DNA of 64,000 nucleotides from Adenanthera pavonina (GCA_026686845.1 JAIVEN010000021.1:17750001-17814000); one strand, 5' to 3'. Shown: positions 9,234-19,734, numbered from the stretch's first letter. Notes: generated by a model from the letters alone, not told the origin. Numbers and translations are program-made.

Positions 9234-11033
9234 TTATGTTTTCCTTTTAGGTACCCAAATTTGCTTGGGTCCTTTTCGGTCAGTAAGTAATTCCCTAGAT
9301 GCAGAGGAAACTTTGGGAACCCATTCAGTTTTCCTGCCTAATCCATTTTTCTTCAATACACAAGAACTGGAAATATGTCCCTTTTTGTTACAGAAATGAC
9401 AGGTAATGAATGGACTGCTAGATTGAGTAGTAGGAAGAAAACAATGCAGATAATACTTCTGTTTAGCATGCCTTGGTTCATCATATGTTTCAATGTGAGG
9501 TGATGCATCATTTTTCTTTTTATTATTGTTAGCATGCACAAAATGTCTCATATACATGTTCTGATTTTTCTTCCTGATCTTTTCCTTGACAGCACATGGA
9601 TCATAGCCAAGACCAGCTTTTCCTTGTGATATTCTTTGGCTCCCCATCAAGGCAAACAACATATCTTTACCTCTAGTGAGTCTAGACATGCTTTTAACTA
9701 GATAATCATTAGTTTGCTTAAGTTCAGTGCATGAGGTGCAGCAAACAGATTCAGTAGGAGGTAAAGAGGCAATTTCAGAAACTATGCTTTGAGACTCCAG
9801 CTTAATTATCTTTTTTTTTGCTAGTTTTAGTTCTTTAGCAACTTTAATAAATTCATCATGAAGCTCATGAAATGCATCTAGTAATTCAGAATAGGAAGGT
9901 TCAGATTCATATACCTCTTCTTCCTGATCAATGCTGTGTGAGAGTGTGGCTTCTTCAGAAGCAAGTGCCATCAGACAAATATTGGCAATCTCATCCTCAT
10001 CTTCTTCTTCCTCATCTGAGCTGTTGCCCCATATAGATGAGATGTAGGCCTTCTTCTTCTTTCCCTTATCAGCAGCTTTCTTTTCCTTTTCTTGTTTCTT
10101 GAGGAATTGGGGGCAGTCCCACTTTATGTGTCCCTGCTTCTTGCATTCATAGCAAGTCACAGGTTCTTTTGTCTCTTTCTTGCTTTCTCCAGCTGCTCCT
10201 TTCTTGAAGAGTCTCTTGTTCTTCTTCTTGCTGTAGAATCTTCCGAATTTTCTAACCATCATTACCAGGGTTTCTTCATCCAGATCATCTCCTTCATCAG
10301 ATTCTTCTTCCTTTTCATCAGCAGCTTTGAGGGCAAGGCCTTTCTTCTTTCTGTCCAGGCCAGCTTCCTTGAGCGCTTTGATTTTTCCTTCATATTCCTC
10401 AAGGCCGCCGAAGAGAGCTGTGACAGAAGTCATAGATTCTCCTCTGGCTTCTTCTATAGCTGTTACCTTGGGCTGCCATTCCAGAAGGAGAGCTCTGAGT
10501 ATTTGTCTTACTTTCTCAGACTGAGTGTATTCCTTTCCCAGGCTTTTGAGTTGATTCACAATGAGGGTGAATCTCTTTTGTAGCTCCTTTATAGTTTCTC
10601 CTTCAGCCATTCTGAAGCTTTCATACTCCCCAATGCACGTGTTCAGTCTGTTCTCCCTGACTCCAGATGTTCCTTCATGAGCAATCTGCAGAGTATCCCA
10701 CATTCCTTTTGCAGTGGTGCATTGCGAGACTCTATAGAATTCATCTTGATTCAGGGCGCTGACTAAACAGTGTTTTGCTTTGAAATTCAGTAGGACTCTC
10801 CTTCTGTCCTCATCATTCCATTCTGCTTCCAGCTTCTCTTTGTGTCCTCCACCTTTAGTTAGAGCCATTGGAACGAAATCCCCTTTTTCAATAACTGACC
10901 AGATGTCAAGATCAATTGATTGGAGGTAGATCTGCATTCTCATCTTCCAGTACCCATAATGCTTTCCACTGAAGCCTGGTGGTCTGTTAGTATTATTCCC
11001 TTCAGGGAGTATACTCTCTCCAAAGCCAGCCAT
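9234..11033 (-). CDS. gag: A1 gag (capsid/nucleocapsid)
   Basis: I chose the ATG at 11033 (MAGFGESILPEGNNTNRPP). The frame is open further up to 11087, but only through a GTG inside the PBS. The 599-residue product begins with the copia gag/UBN2 region (PPGFSGKHYGYWKMRM, then ELQKRFTLIVNQLKSLG). An acidic stretch follows (DEKEEESDEGDDLDEE), then a CCHC knuckle CYECKKQGHIKWDC about residue 294, a Lys-rich segment, an acidic patch, a probable coiled coil (ELHDEFIKVAKELKLAKKK), and a second CCHC knuckle CHFCNKKGHISSSC about residue 545. It ends QIWVPKRKT then TAA. Two knuckles and the VPK tail are typical of Sirevirus gag, which packages the element RNA. A2 (17913-19709) and A3 (58820-60149) are decayed relatives. 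The frame is intact. Confidence 0.93.
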   Translation of the reverse strand: MAGFGESILPEGNNTNRPPGFSGKHYGYWKMRMQIYLQSIDLDIWSVIEKGDFVPMALTKGGGHKEKLEAEWNDEDRRRVLLNFKAKHCLVSALNQDEFYRVSQCTTAKGMWDTLQIAHEGTSGVRENRLNTCIGEYESFRMAEGETIKELQKRFTLIVNQLKSLGKEYTQSEKVRQILRALLLEWQPKVTAIEEARGESMTSVTALFGGLEEYEGKIKALKEAGLDRKKKGLALKAADEKEEESDEGDDLDEETLVMMVRKFGRFYSKKKNKRLFKKGAAGESKKETKEPVTCYECKKQGHIKWDCPQFLKKQEKEKKAADKGKKKKAYISSIWGNSSDEEEEDEDEIANICLMALASEEATLSHSIDQEEEVYESEPSYSELLDAFHELHDEFIKVAKELKLAKKKIIKLESQSIVSEIASLPPTESVCCTSCTELKQTNDYLVKSMSRLTRGKDMLFALMGSQRISQGKAGLGYDPCAVKEKIRKKNQNMYMRHFVHANNNKKKNDASPHIETYDEPRHAKQKYYLHCFLPTTQSSSPFITCHFCNKKGHISSSCVLKKNGLGRKTEWVPKVSSASRELLTDRKGPKQIWVPKRKT

Positions 11034-11074
11034 CTTAATTCCCGGACTGTGAGTTCCTTTGTATGGGAATCCGG

Positions 11075-11086
11075 GCTCTGATACCA
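11075..11086 (-). promoter_or_regulatory. A1 primer binding site (initiator tRNA-Met type)
   Basis: On the minus strand TGGTATCAGAGC starts two bases after the 5' LTR end (CTAACA, AG, TGGTATCAGAGC). This is the standard complement of the 3' end of plant initiator tRNA-Met used to prime minus-strand DNA. Confidence 0.93.
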
Positions 11087-11088
11087 CT

Positions 11089-12950
11089 TGTTAGCAAGGC
11101 TGACTTCCCAAGAGGGGGGGTGAATTGGGAAGTTTGAAATTTTTCTGCACAAAGTGAAGTAAGTGAAGATATCACAGTATAATGAAAGCAATGCGTAAAA
11201 CAAAGTAAGGTGAAAAATAAAGATAAGGAGAAATGAAGTCAGAGATTTATCCTGGTTCGGTCTATTCACTTGACCTACATCCAGTCCCCAAGACACCTCT
11301 TGAGATTTATCCACTATACAGCAAGAATTTCAGTGGGCTTCTTGCTAAAGCCACAGTACATGGGTTTGCTCTGTTTCTGAGCTCTCTCAAACTCTTCAAG
11401 CACTTTCACTATGTGCTTCCCAATCCCCTTGTGAATATCCCTCACAAGTAAACCTATCTTCCAGATGAAGAATAGATTGATTACAATGAAGTAACTCTCT
11501 TGTAAAAGAGTGGATGTGAAAGTTTAAGTACAAGTTTTGAAGTTAAGAGGGTAAAAGCTTTTGAGAAAAAGATTCAGCAGAAATTCGATATATACAAGTT
11601 TGATTTTGTTACCCACAACTTCAAATGATGTTGTATTTATAGATTTAGGTCTCAAATATCCGTTAGAGACTAAATCTATCCGTTGGAGAAGTTATTCAAC
11701 GGTTACTCTGAAAAACTATCCGTTTACCAACCGCATTTAATGTTTCTGACATACTGAAATTCGAATTTTGGTTGGGCAACAGACGAATTTCGAAGGAACC
11801 GAAGATTAAAGCTTCCAACGTTACAGCACGAAGTTTGTCTGTTCATGAAGTGAAATTCGAATTTTGAAACTTACAAAACATTTTCACAATGTGACATACG
11901 AATTTTCAAGAAGAAAGTTTTCGGTTAAGTATGAACAGTGTTTTCAATTTTCTACAGTGCCTTCGAAATTTGAATTTTGGATCCCCAAAATTCGTCTGTT
12001 CATTGAACGTTTAAAGAGACACAGTAGATAACTTTCTTCGAAATTCGAATTTTGGAAAGGCGAAATTCGTCTGTCAGAGAAACTCTTTTCAGACTCATTT
12101 CATCATTCGAATGTTGCAAGTTCTTATCATTCGTATGTCAATGTTTCATTTCAATAGACTCAAGAACTTAGCTTCTGAAATTCGAATTTCAATGCTCAAA
12201 GTTCGTCTGTCAGAGAGCAGTTTTGAAACTGAAATCACTCTTGATCTCAGGTGAACTTTAACATAGTTTCAGACGAATTTCTTCAATTTTCTCAAGTTTT
12301 GTTTTGTTTGAAATTCGAATTTTGAAAACCCAAAGTTCGTCTGTTGTAAAGAAGCATCTTTCAGACTTATATGAAAATTCGAATGTTGGAACTTCAAAAT
12401 TCATCTGTCAGAGAGCATTTATCAAACTTAATTTCATTTTGATTTCAGATGCACTTTATCATAGTTTCAGACGAATTTCTTTGATTTTCACAAACTTCAT
12501 TTTACTTGAAATTTGAATTTTAAAAGTGTGAAGTTCGTCTGTTACAAAAGGCCTCTTTTCAGACTAGATGAAAATTCGAATTTTGAACAACCAAAATTCG
12601 TCTGACAGAGAGCAGTCTCTTCAGACTTATTCAGTTTTAACTCGAAATTCGAATTTCCAAAGGCAAAATTTGAATTTCTAACTTGACAGTTCAGTTTAAA
12701 CTCTCAACCTTCGTCTGTTCAAAGGTGTTTTTCAAATATTAAAAGATTTAACACAAAATCAAAGTTTGAAAACATCTTTTCTTTAAATCAAAATCTTTTA
12801 CCCAATTATACCAAAAACTAAAGATCCTACAAGAGATCTAATAGCAAATACTCAGTAAATCTTCACTTGAAACAGCTTTGTTCTTCTTTGATATCTTCAA
12901 TCCAAGCTCTTGAGAGTTGGTTTAAAATCATCAAAACTCTTGATTCAACA
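11089..12950 (-). repeat. A1 5' LTR (right copy)
   Basis: 1862 bp, the same length as the left copy. I counted about 16 substitutions between them by eye (about 0.9%), of which about 15 are C/T or G/A transitions and none an indel. Several fall at the CG of AAATTCG motifs. On this strand it holds U3 (the AAATTCG-rich part, about 11730-12720), a TATA-like box, and R/U5. It faces gag and should be the promoter copy. Confidence 0.95.
11634..11642 (-). promoter_or_regulatory. TATA box of A1 5' LTR
   Basis: CTATAAATA on the minus strand, in the same place in both LTRs. It lies at the inner edge of the motif-rich U3, and related B-family LTRs have CTATAAATAGAAC in the corresponding position. This supports it as the core promoter. 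No transcription start can be read from sequence alone. Confidence 0.65.
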
Positions 12951-13309
12951 GTATTGATCTGCTTGATTATAACAGGTGGAAATTAAGCTTTTTGTAGTAA
13001 GAATTGGAATGAGCATGACAATAGCAAAGAAAATTGATGAAGTTGGGACTGAATTAGAGTTTACGCGGTTGTTTAGATATTTGCTATCATACTCTCAAAC
13101 CAAATAGAGGGTAAGTTTTATCCTTCAACAAGTGTAACAATTTTATGTCTGCATATGACCAAAATGTCTTTCTAAATCCTATATATTCTTGGAAAATTCA
13201 GCTGGAGGGAGTGAAATAAAAACAAAAACTGTTAATTTTCTATATATGTGGGACACTTTCAATTATAATTCAGGATAATAATATGTTATTTTACTTTTTA
13301 CAAATGTAG
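12951..13309 (+). other. Intron of kinase relic, right of A1 insertion
   Basis: Sequence between the A1 insertion point and the acceptor CAAATGTAG ending at 13309. No coding segment of the kinase is recognisable. A piece starting at 12976 (after AACAG) is open for a short way but matches nothing I know. Confidence 0.4.
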
Positions 13310-13432
13310 TTATCAGATGATTGCCTGGACTTGATCCTTGTCAAGAACTGTACAAAATTAGCTTTGATGTCATTGATGTTAGAGTTAAGTAGTGTGAGTC
13401 ATCTGAAATTGCCATATGTCATGTACCTTAAG
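13310..13432 (+). pseudogene. Sphingosine kinase-like exon (penultimate)
   Basis: After the acceptor TGTAG the frame reads LSDDCLDLILVKNCTKLALM ... HLKLPYVMYLK, then AAG followed by GTGAGT, a good donor. In plant sphingosine kinases the order is APDAK-FSDGYLDL-I-xxCPKxxLLxLM ... YLKVKAFVLEPG, so this exon fits between the DALAAPDAK piece ending at 700 and the exon at 13587. It is itself intact. Because upstream exons are frameshifted the gene as a whole is called a pseudogene. The call is by remembered family pattern. Confidence 0.55.
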
Positions 13433-13586
13433 GTGAGTGCATCAGTGTGATTTTAGTATATAAAGAAGTATTAACATGACTTTCTTATCTATCACAACAA
13501 GCCCTAAAAGTTTCTCTCTCTCTCTGCCTTAAATATGCCTGCATAAGAAAATTTTGACAAATTTTGTATTTTGCAACAAATAACAG
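13433..13586 (+). other. Last intron of the kinase relic
   Basis: A 154-bp GT...AG intron: donor AAG/GTGAGT at 13433, acceptor TAACAG ending at 13586. It includes a short CT-rich run (tctctctctctct near 13515). Joining its flanks keeps the frame as YLK-VKALILEPG. Confidence 0.55.
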
Positions 13587-13778
13587 GTGAAAGCTCTCAT
13601 CTTGGAACCGGGCTCATATGTTGCGAAGCTGGATAAGGAAGGGATCATAGATGTTGATGGGAAGGTTTTGGCAAGGGGGAAAGGAACACACAAGTGTGAC
13701 AAAATGGTTTTGATGGCATATGATCAACTTCAAATAACTGTGGATCAAGGTTTATCTACAATATTCACCCCTAAGTGA
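13587..13778 (+). pseudogene. Sphingosine kinase-like terminal exon
   Basis: The exon opens with GTG after the acceptor and reads VKALILEPGSYVAKL ... GIIDVDGKVLARGKGTHKCD ... LMAYDQLQITVDQGLSTIFTP, then K and TGA. The GIIDxDGEVLARG, LMSYDKLQITVDQGLATLFSP ending is the C-terminus of plant sphingosine kinases (catalytic-fold C-terminal beta domain), which supports the gene family better than any other exon here. The stop is where the family ends. This exon is intact, but it lies 12.9 kb from the 700 piece because of A1. It is not annotated as a CDS because the upstream exons are broken. Confidence 0.6.
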
Positions 13779-14189
13779 TCAACTTGCGGGTTATTTTCTT
13801 TTTTCTAGGTCCATTCCTTGCATGTTCTTGTTCATGGTTTCACAAATAATGATAAAGATGGAATCTTCCATGGATTATTTGCCTGTATAGAACAGAACCA
13901 AATATAATGGAATCAGAGTAGTCTCCTTTGCAAGGTTTGCTTTTACACCCTAAAAGTGGCAGTTTTGAATTGCTTTTGCACTTTTTCTTGAAAAAATATT
14001 ATAATCCAGATGTTTGTTGAATCTTTCCCAACTGGAGGACTTTGTTAGGATTTCATCTGAAAAGCTTGGACTGATTTCACTTCTAAACAAGCTTTAACCC
14101 CTTTACAATCATTCAATTTGTAGAGATACTCTCTACAGGTAGAGGAAACAAAACAAATTAAACAAAATTTTCAAAAAAAAAAATATAGT
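13779..14189. other. 3' flank of kinase relic
   Basis: Probable 3' untranslated and downstream sequence of the kinase-like gene, T-rich at first, then an A-run near 14165. No gene is visible. Confidence 0.35.
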
Positions 14190-14654
14190 TAGTGTTTAAC
14201 AATAAAGTGCCATCTTTTACTGACATTGGATGATGTTTTATCACTAAATGCCATCTATACTGATGTCATCAAGGATGGCATTTAATTGTTAAACGCCATC
14301 TTTTACACACAATAGATGGCCTTTATCAGGTAAACGCCATCTATACTTATGTCACAAAAGATGGCGTTTAACAATTAAATGGCATCTTTTACAAACATTA
14401 GATGGCGTTTATCAGGTAAATGCCATCTATGCTAATGTCATCAAAAATGGCATTTCACAGATAAATGTCGTGTTTTAGTAGACTTTTCATGGCATTTATT
14501 TGATAAACATCATGTAAATTTAGGCTTTAGTTGGCGTTTTGAAAACGCCAACGTATGTGTCCCACTTTTTTCAGCGCTGGATTAGATGGCGTTTTATAAA
14601 CGCTAATAAACTTTGAAAAAAAAAATCATCTATTCCATTTTTTGTTGTAGTAAT
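14190..14654. mobile_element. Terminal region of a CACTA-like DNA transposon
   Basis: About ten copies of AAACGCCATCT or AAATGCCATCT and their inverses (AGATGGCGTTT) are packed in 450 bp, spaced roughly 30-60 bp apart. The segment ends in TTTTTTGTTGTAGT, whose complement ACTACAACAAAAAA resembles the CACTACAACAAAAA terminus of many plant CACTA elements with the first bases changed. Sub-terminal repeat arrays next to such a terminus are the hallmark of CACTA elements. No transposase ORF or second terminus is visible, so this is a fragment or solo end. Confidence 0.5.
14531..14551. repeat. Perfect hairpin in CACTA-like end
   Basis: TTGGCGTTTT, one G, then AAAACGCCAA: two 10-base arms with a one-base centre, formed by two inverted copies of the sub-terminal repeat. 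Confidence 0.7.
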
Positions 14655-15251
14655 GTGTATTGGTCAATAAGAAATTGATTACAATTAATAGGAATTAGAT
14701 GACAAATCAGACTCAAACAAAAATAAAAAATTTGTAACGAATAAAATTAAAGTGAATTAACTTTTTGAATTTATATCAATCATTAATAAATATAATGTGA
14801 TAACACATAAAAGGCCAATTAGATATTCTACATATATATTTCTTTTTGAAGACTACGTGATGAGGTCGTGCAACATCAGTTCAACTTTGAGACCTGTTTA
14901 TGTATATTACAAATTATAACCAATTTTATACACATGAATTGATGTATTAATTATATATATAATTTGCGTATATCATATGTATTATATATATGAATTGATG
15001 CATTATATATAATTCATTTAAAATGACATTACTAAATAAATGCATGTCTTTTGATATCAATGAGGTTTTTTAATTAATTATTGGAAGGAGTTAATTAGTG
15101 ATTGATTGCTTGATAATATTAAAGGGCTGAATAATGGGCATTAAATACTAATTTATGTAACAATGAAATATAGGATTAATTATTTGAAAAAATAAAATCT
15201 AATTTTAGAGAGTAACTAGAAAGTGATCCATGCGATGTCGTATTGTTTCTC

Positions 15252-15282
<31 letters not shown>

Positions 15283-16269
15283 GAAAGCATGCTATTCATT
15301 TAATCATAGCAGAAAAATAATAATTAAAAGTTAAGTATTCATTAGTGTGTATAGCTCACTAAATTATTATACTAACTTATTGAATAATTTTTTTTGGCTA
15401 AATGTGCACTTCTTTTTATACTATATTTGAAGTCATGTCCTTGCTCCCCTTTTAAATCAAGTGTTATCATTTTAAGCATATACCTACTTCAAACCTTGGA
15501 ATATAGTAACATACAATTAACCATGTATGAATACATGCTTGGAAAGGAATAGGCTAGTATGCAAATGTCCTTGACTCTTATTAATTTGTACATATTTAAG
15601 TTTGATTTTAAAATTAACATTACAATTTAACTTAAATAATTTTGAATTTTTTTGCCAGAAATAATTTTAAATTTAATCAAGCATTTAAGTTTATCACAAT
15701 ATTTAATTTTTGGTCAAATAAGAATGTTTAATTTTGAAATTCGGTATTTAATTAACTAAAATATTTAAATTTTAATTCAAAATTGTTTAGAGAGAGATGC
15801 ATTGATCATTATAAATTAATTCATGCTCACGGCCAAATTCAACTAAAACTATTTTGTTGATTTCATTATAAATAATTAATTAACACTATTTAATTCATGT
15901 TCATGGTCAAATCAACTGTTTAATTTAAAATTATTTAGGGAGATTTGTCATTGATCATTATCATTAATTGGATAGTTTATCCATTGAAAAGAAATTAATG
16001 TTGATTTGATCATCATAGCAAAATTGAAATTTAGTAGAATTATTGATTTAAAATTTATATAATTTGAGTTACAAATGGTATTGAATATGATAATTTGTAA
16101 CAACTTTTTATTACGGCTAAAAATAAAAAGCAATTTTTTTTCATTAGATGAGAATAATTTTTAGTGTATTTATTTTGGTAAGGACACGAACAAGTGGAAG
16201 ACAAAGAACGAAGTTATGAAATAGATCTGGACACACGGAGAAGGCAACACATAAGGAGCATAAGGAAAG
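14655..16269. other. AT-rich intergenic DNA
   Basis: Very AT-rich, with several related TTTAATTTTGAAAT-like and TTTAAATTAAT-like stretches and partly duplicated sequence (for example the aataattaattaacactatttaattcatgttcatggtcaaa area near 15860-15910 recalls 15810-15840). No gene is supported. Confidence 0.4.
15252..15280. repeat. (ATA)n microsatellite
   Basis: About nine to ten ATA/TAA repeats in a row, followed by AAAAAGAAAG. Confidence 0.9.
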
Positions 16270-17857
16270 TGTTGAATCAAGTGTTTTGATGATTCCAAAC
16301 CAACTGGAGCTTGGAATGAAGATATCAAAAGTGTACAAAAGATCTCAAGTGAAGAAATCTAAGAAAAATAAGTTTAAGATTAGATGTAGGATTTTTTATT
16401 GTATTCACATAAGTAAAAGGCTTTGATTTTGCACACAAATGTTTTAAAAATGTGTTTTTGCAATAACTCATGAAGTATTTGAAAAATACCCACTATTAGA
16501 CGAATTTTGAAGTGTTAAACTTGATATGTTACTTTGAAAATTTGAATTTTGATATCTGAAATTTGAATTTCGAATTGAAAAAAATGTTAGTCTGAAAGAG
16601 GTCCCTCTGACAAATGAATTTCATCTTTGAAAATTCAAATTTCAGGTAAAACACAAACTATGAAAAATGAAAAATTCATCTGAAGATATGTCAAAGTTCA
16701 TTTGAAAGTAAAGTTTGAAAAGGGTTTCAAGTCAGTCCTCTGACAGACAAACTTTGATTTTGAAACATTCGAACTTTGGAAAGATAGTTTATAAGTCTGT
16801 TCAAATACTTTTCTGACGAACGAACTTCAGTCTTCAGAAATTCAAATTTTGAATTAAGTTTAATAAGAAATCTCTTTGGCAAATGAACTTTGTTATTTGA
16901 ATAGTCAAATTTCGAAAAGAAGAACTTTTGTGTCATATTAGTTACTCATTGATAGACGAATTTTTGGCACCAAAATTTGAACTTTGAAGACACTATAGCA
17001 ATATGGAACAACTGTTCACACTTACCTGAAGTACTTTAGACTTGAAAATTCGTATGTTCCAACATAAAAACATTTGTCAAAAATGTAAATTTGAATTTTG
17101 CTTTAGAACAGACGAACTTCGAAGTTCAACGTTAAGGTCTTTAACGTATGATCTCTGTGAAATTCGTCTGTTGGCTCCCTAAAATTCAAACTTTGGATGT
17201 CAGATGCATTAAATGTAGTTGGTGAACAGATAGTTTTAAAGAGTAACCATTGGGTAACATCTCTAACAGCTAGGTCTTGTCTCTAATGAATAGTTAAAAC
17301 ATAAATATATAAATAGAACTTCATTTGAAAGTGTGGGTAACGATTTTATATTGTATATACTGAAGCTCTACAAAATTCTTGGGTCAAAGTCTTCCGCCCT
17401 CACACACTTCATATCTTGTACTTCAACTTTCATATGCACTCTAAATTAGAGAGTTCATTTACCGTAATCAATTTTATCTTTATCAGGAAGAAAGATTTTT
17501 TTGTGAGGTGATTTCACAAGAGATTTGGGAAACACTTAACTAGAGTGCAGAGAGTGAGATTATAAGCTCTTGGAATAGAGCATCAAGTTATACTGAGACA
17601 TTGCAAGAAACCCATCAAATTCTTGCAAGATAGTGGAAATTCTCAAGTAGTAGCTTGAGGATTGGACGTAAGTCAAGAGAAAGAGACTGAACCAGGATAA
17701 ATATTTGTTTCTTCTCTTCCATAATCTTGTTTTTCACTTGGATATATTTTATACTCTGTTTTACTATCACTTTTGCTTTCACTACTCTATTACACTTTTG
17801 CAGAGAATTTTAATCTTCCCAATTCGCCCCCTTCTTGGGAAGCTAGCATATCTAACA
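16270..17857 (+). repeat. A2 5' LTR
   Basis: Starts TGTTGAATCAAGTGTTTTGATGATT, matching the start of the A1 LTR, and ends CTAACA two bases before the PBS. About 1588 bp. It carries decayed AAATTTGAATTT and AGACGAATTT motifs (many CG changed to TG or CA). Close to its end is TTCGCCCCCTTCTTGGGAAG, the conserved Sirevirus LTR signature. Confidence 0.85.
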
Positions 17858-17859
17858 AG

Positions 17860-17871
17860 TGGTATCAGAGT
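17860..17871 (+). promoter_or_regulatory. A2 primer binding site
   Basis: TGGTATCAGAGT follows the LTR end CTAACA after AG. This is the initiator tRNA-Met complement with one change from A1. Confidence 0.85.
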
Positions 17872-17912
17872 CCGGTTTCCTAAGCAAAGGATCTAACAAT
17901 CTGGGAAAATCA

Positions 17913-19709
17913 ATGGCTGACTTTGGAGAGAGTATTCTGCCAGAAGGTAACAACACAAATAGACCTCCTAGCTTTAGTGGAGAACACTATGGATATTGAA
18001 AGATGACAATGCAAATCTATCTCTAGTCCATTGATCTGGACATCTGGTCTGTTATCCAAAAGGGAGATTTTGTCCTAATCAAGCTGTAGGATAATGTGAA
18101 ATACAAGGAGAATCCAGAAGACAAGTAGAATAAGGAAGATAAGAGAAGAGTCATATTGAACTTTAAGGTAAAACACTGCCTGGTCTGTGCATTAAACTAG
18201 GACAAATTCTATAGGGTGTCATAATGTTCCACAGCCAAGGGTATGTGGGACAGTCTAGAAATTGCTCACAAAGGAACCACTGGAGTAAGGGAGAAAAAAT
18301 TGAACTCCTGCATTTGTGAATATGAAAATTTCATATTGGTGGAAGATGAGAGTATCAAAGAGCTACAAAAGAGATTCACCCTTATTGTGAATCAACTGAA
18401 GAGTCTTGGCAAGGAGTACACTCAGCCAAAGAAAGTTAGAAAAATACTTAAAGCTCTTCCTCTGGAATGGCAACCTAAAATAATAGCAATAGAAGAAGCC
18501 ATATGAGAGTCAATAGCTTCTATCATAGCACTCTTTGGTAGTCATGAAGAGTATGAGGGAAAAAAAAAAGTTCTCAAGGAAGTAGGTCAAGATAGGAAGA
18601 AGAAGGGCCTTGCTTTAAAAGCTGCAAAAGAAAAGGAAGAGGAATTTGATGGTGGTGAAGAACTAGATGAAGAGACTCTAGCTACAATGGTCAAAAAATT
18701 CGGAAGGTTCTATAATGAGAAAAGAAATAAACGATTCTTCAAGAAAGAAGCAGCTAGAGACAACAAGAAGGAAAGCAAAGAGCCTGTCACATGTTATGAA
18801 TGCAAAAAGTAAGGGCACATCAAATGGGATTGTCTACAATTCCTAAAGAAATAAGAGAAAGAAAACAAAGCCGCTAACAAAGGCAACAAGAAGAGGGCAT
18901 ATACCTCATCAATCTAAGGCAATAACTCAGATGAAGAAGATGATTATAAGGAAGAAATTGCCAATTTTGCCTGATGGCACTTGCATCTGAAGAGACTCCA
19001 AGCTCATCTAATAGTGATCATGAAGATGAGGTATATGAATTTGAACTTTCCTATTTTGAATTTTCTAATGCATTTCATGATCTGTATGATGAGTTTATTA
19101 AAACTGCTAAAGAACTAAAATAGGCTAAGAAAAAGATTAGCAAGTTAGAATCTAATTGCAAAATCTCTGACATTGCATCTCTGCATAAAGCTAAATCTGC
19201 TTGCTATACATCATGTATTAAACTGAAGCAGACTAATGAGTATCTTTTGAAGAGCATGGCTAGGCTTACTAGGGGCAAAGATATGTTGTTTGCTTTAATG
19301 GGAAGTCAGATAATTGCACAAGGAAAAGTTGGACTTGGCTATGATCCTTGTGCAGTTGAAGAAAAGAATAAAAAGAAAAATCAAAATATGTATGAGGCAT
19401 TTTGTGCATGCTGATGGACATGAAAAGAAAAATCACACTTCAAAATGTATTAAATCCTACGTCTAAGCAAAATATGTGAAACAAAAATATTATTTGTATT
19501 GGTTTCTTCTTGTATCAAAATCTAGCAGTCCCTTTACCACCTGCTACTTCTATAACAAGAAGGAACATGTTTCCAGTTCATGTTTGTTGAAGAAAAATGG
19601 ACCTGACAGGATGGTAGAATGGGTTCCCAAAGGTACATTTGTATTTAGGAAAAATGCCACTAACAGAAAAGGACCCAAGCAGATTTGGGTGCCTAAAAGA
19701 AAAATCTGA
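17913..19709 (+). pseudogene. A2 gag pseudogene
   Basis: ATG at 17913 (MADFGESILPEGNNTNRP) matches A1 gag. In-frame stops appear early (TGA in YGYW, TAG for Gln before SIDLD), and more follow. Longer open stretches are 18243-18506 (GMWDSLEIAHKGTTG ... ELQKRFTLIVNQLKSLG) and 19476-19709 (second knuckle CYFYNKKEHVSSSC, with its second Cys changed to Tyr, then KQIWVPKRKI). The first knuckle reads CYECKK then a stop, then GHIKWDC. It ends at the same place as A1 gag, with a TGA. Confidence 0.85.
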
Positions 19710-19734
19710 ACCTTGTTTTGTAGATTTGCCTTAG

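Larger units (their letters stand above)
816..12950 (-). mobile_element. A1: complete Ty1/copia Sirevirus-like LTR retrotransposon
   Basis: A 12.1-kb element on the minus strand. LTRs lie at 816-2677 and 11089-12950, each 1862 bp, with TG...CA ends (TGTTAG...TTCAACA as read on +). The flanking five bases are atatt (811-815) and gtatt (12951-12955), four of five identical, consistent with a 5-bp target duplication carrying one mutation. In element order: 5' LTR, initiator-Met PBS, gag, pol (PR-INT-RT-RH, the copia order), a third ORF, polypurine tract, 3' LTR. The extra ORF after pol, long LTRs, the CACCCCCTCTTGGGAAG signature near the LTR end and the AAAAAGGGGGAGAA tract are Sirevirus (Maximus/SIRE) traits. 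It lies in an intron of a broken sphingosine-kinase-like gene, antisense to it. By eye about 16 LTR differences indicate recent insertion. Confidence 0.95.

Noticed and set aside
10092..10583. 163-codon + ORF opposite gag
   Set aside because: Antisense of the Lys/Glu-rich gag region, giving Phe/Ser-rich translation without any domain.
11034..11087. Longer gag start upstream at 11087
   Set aside because: It uses GTG inside the primer binding site. The first ATG at 11033 matches the gag start of A2 and A3.
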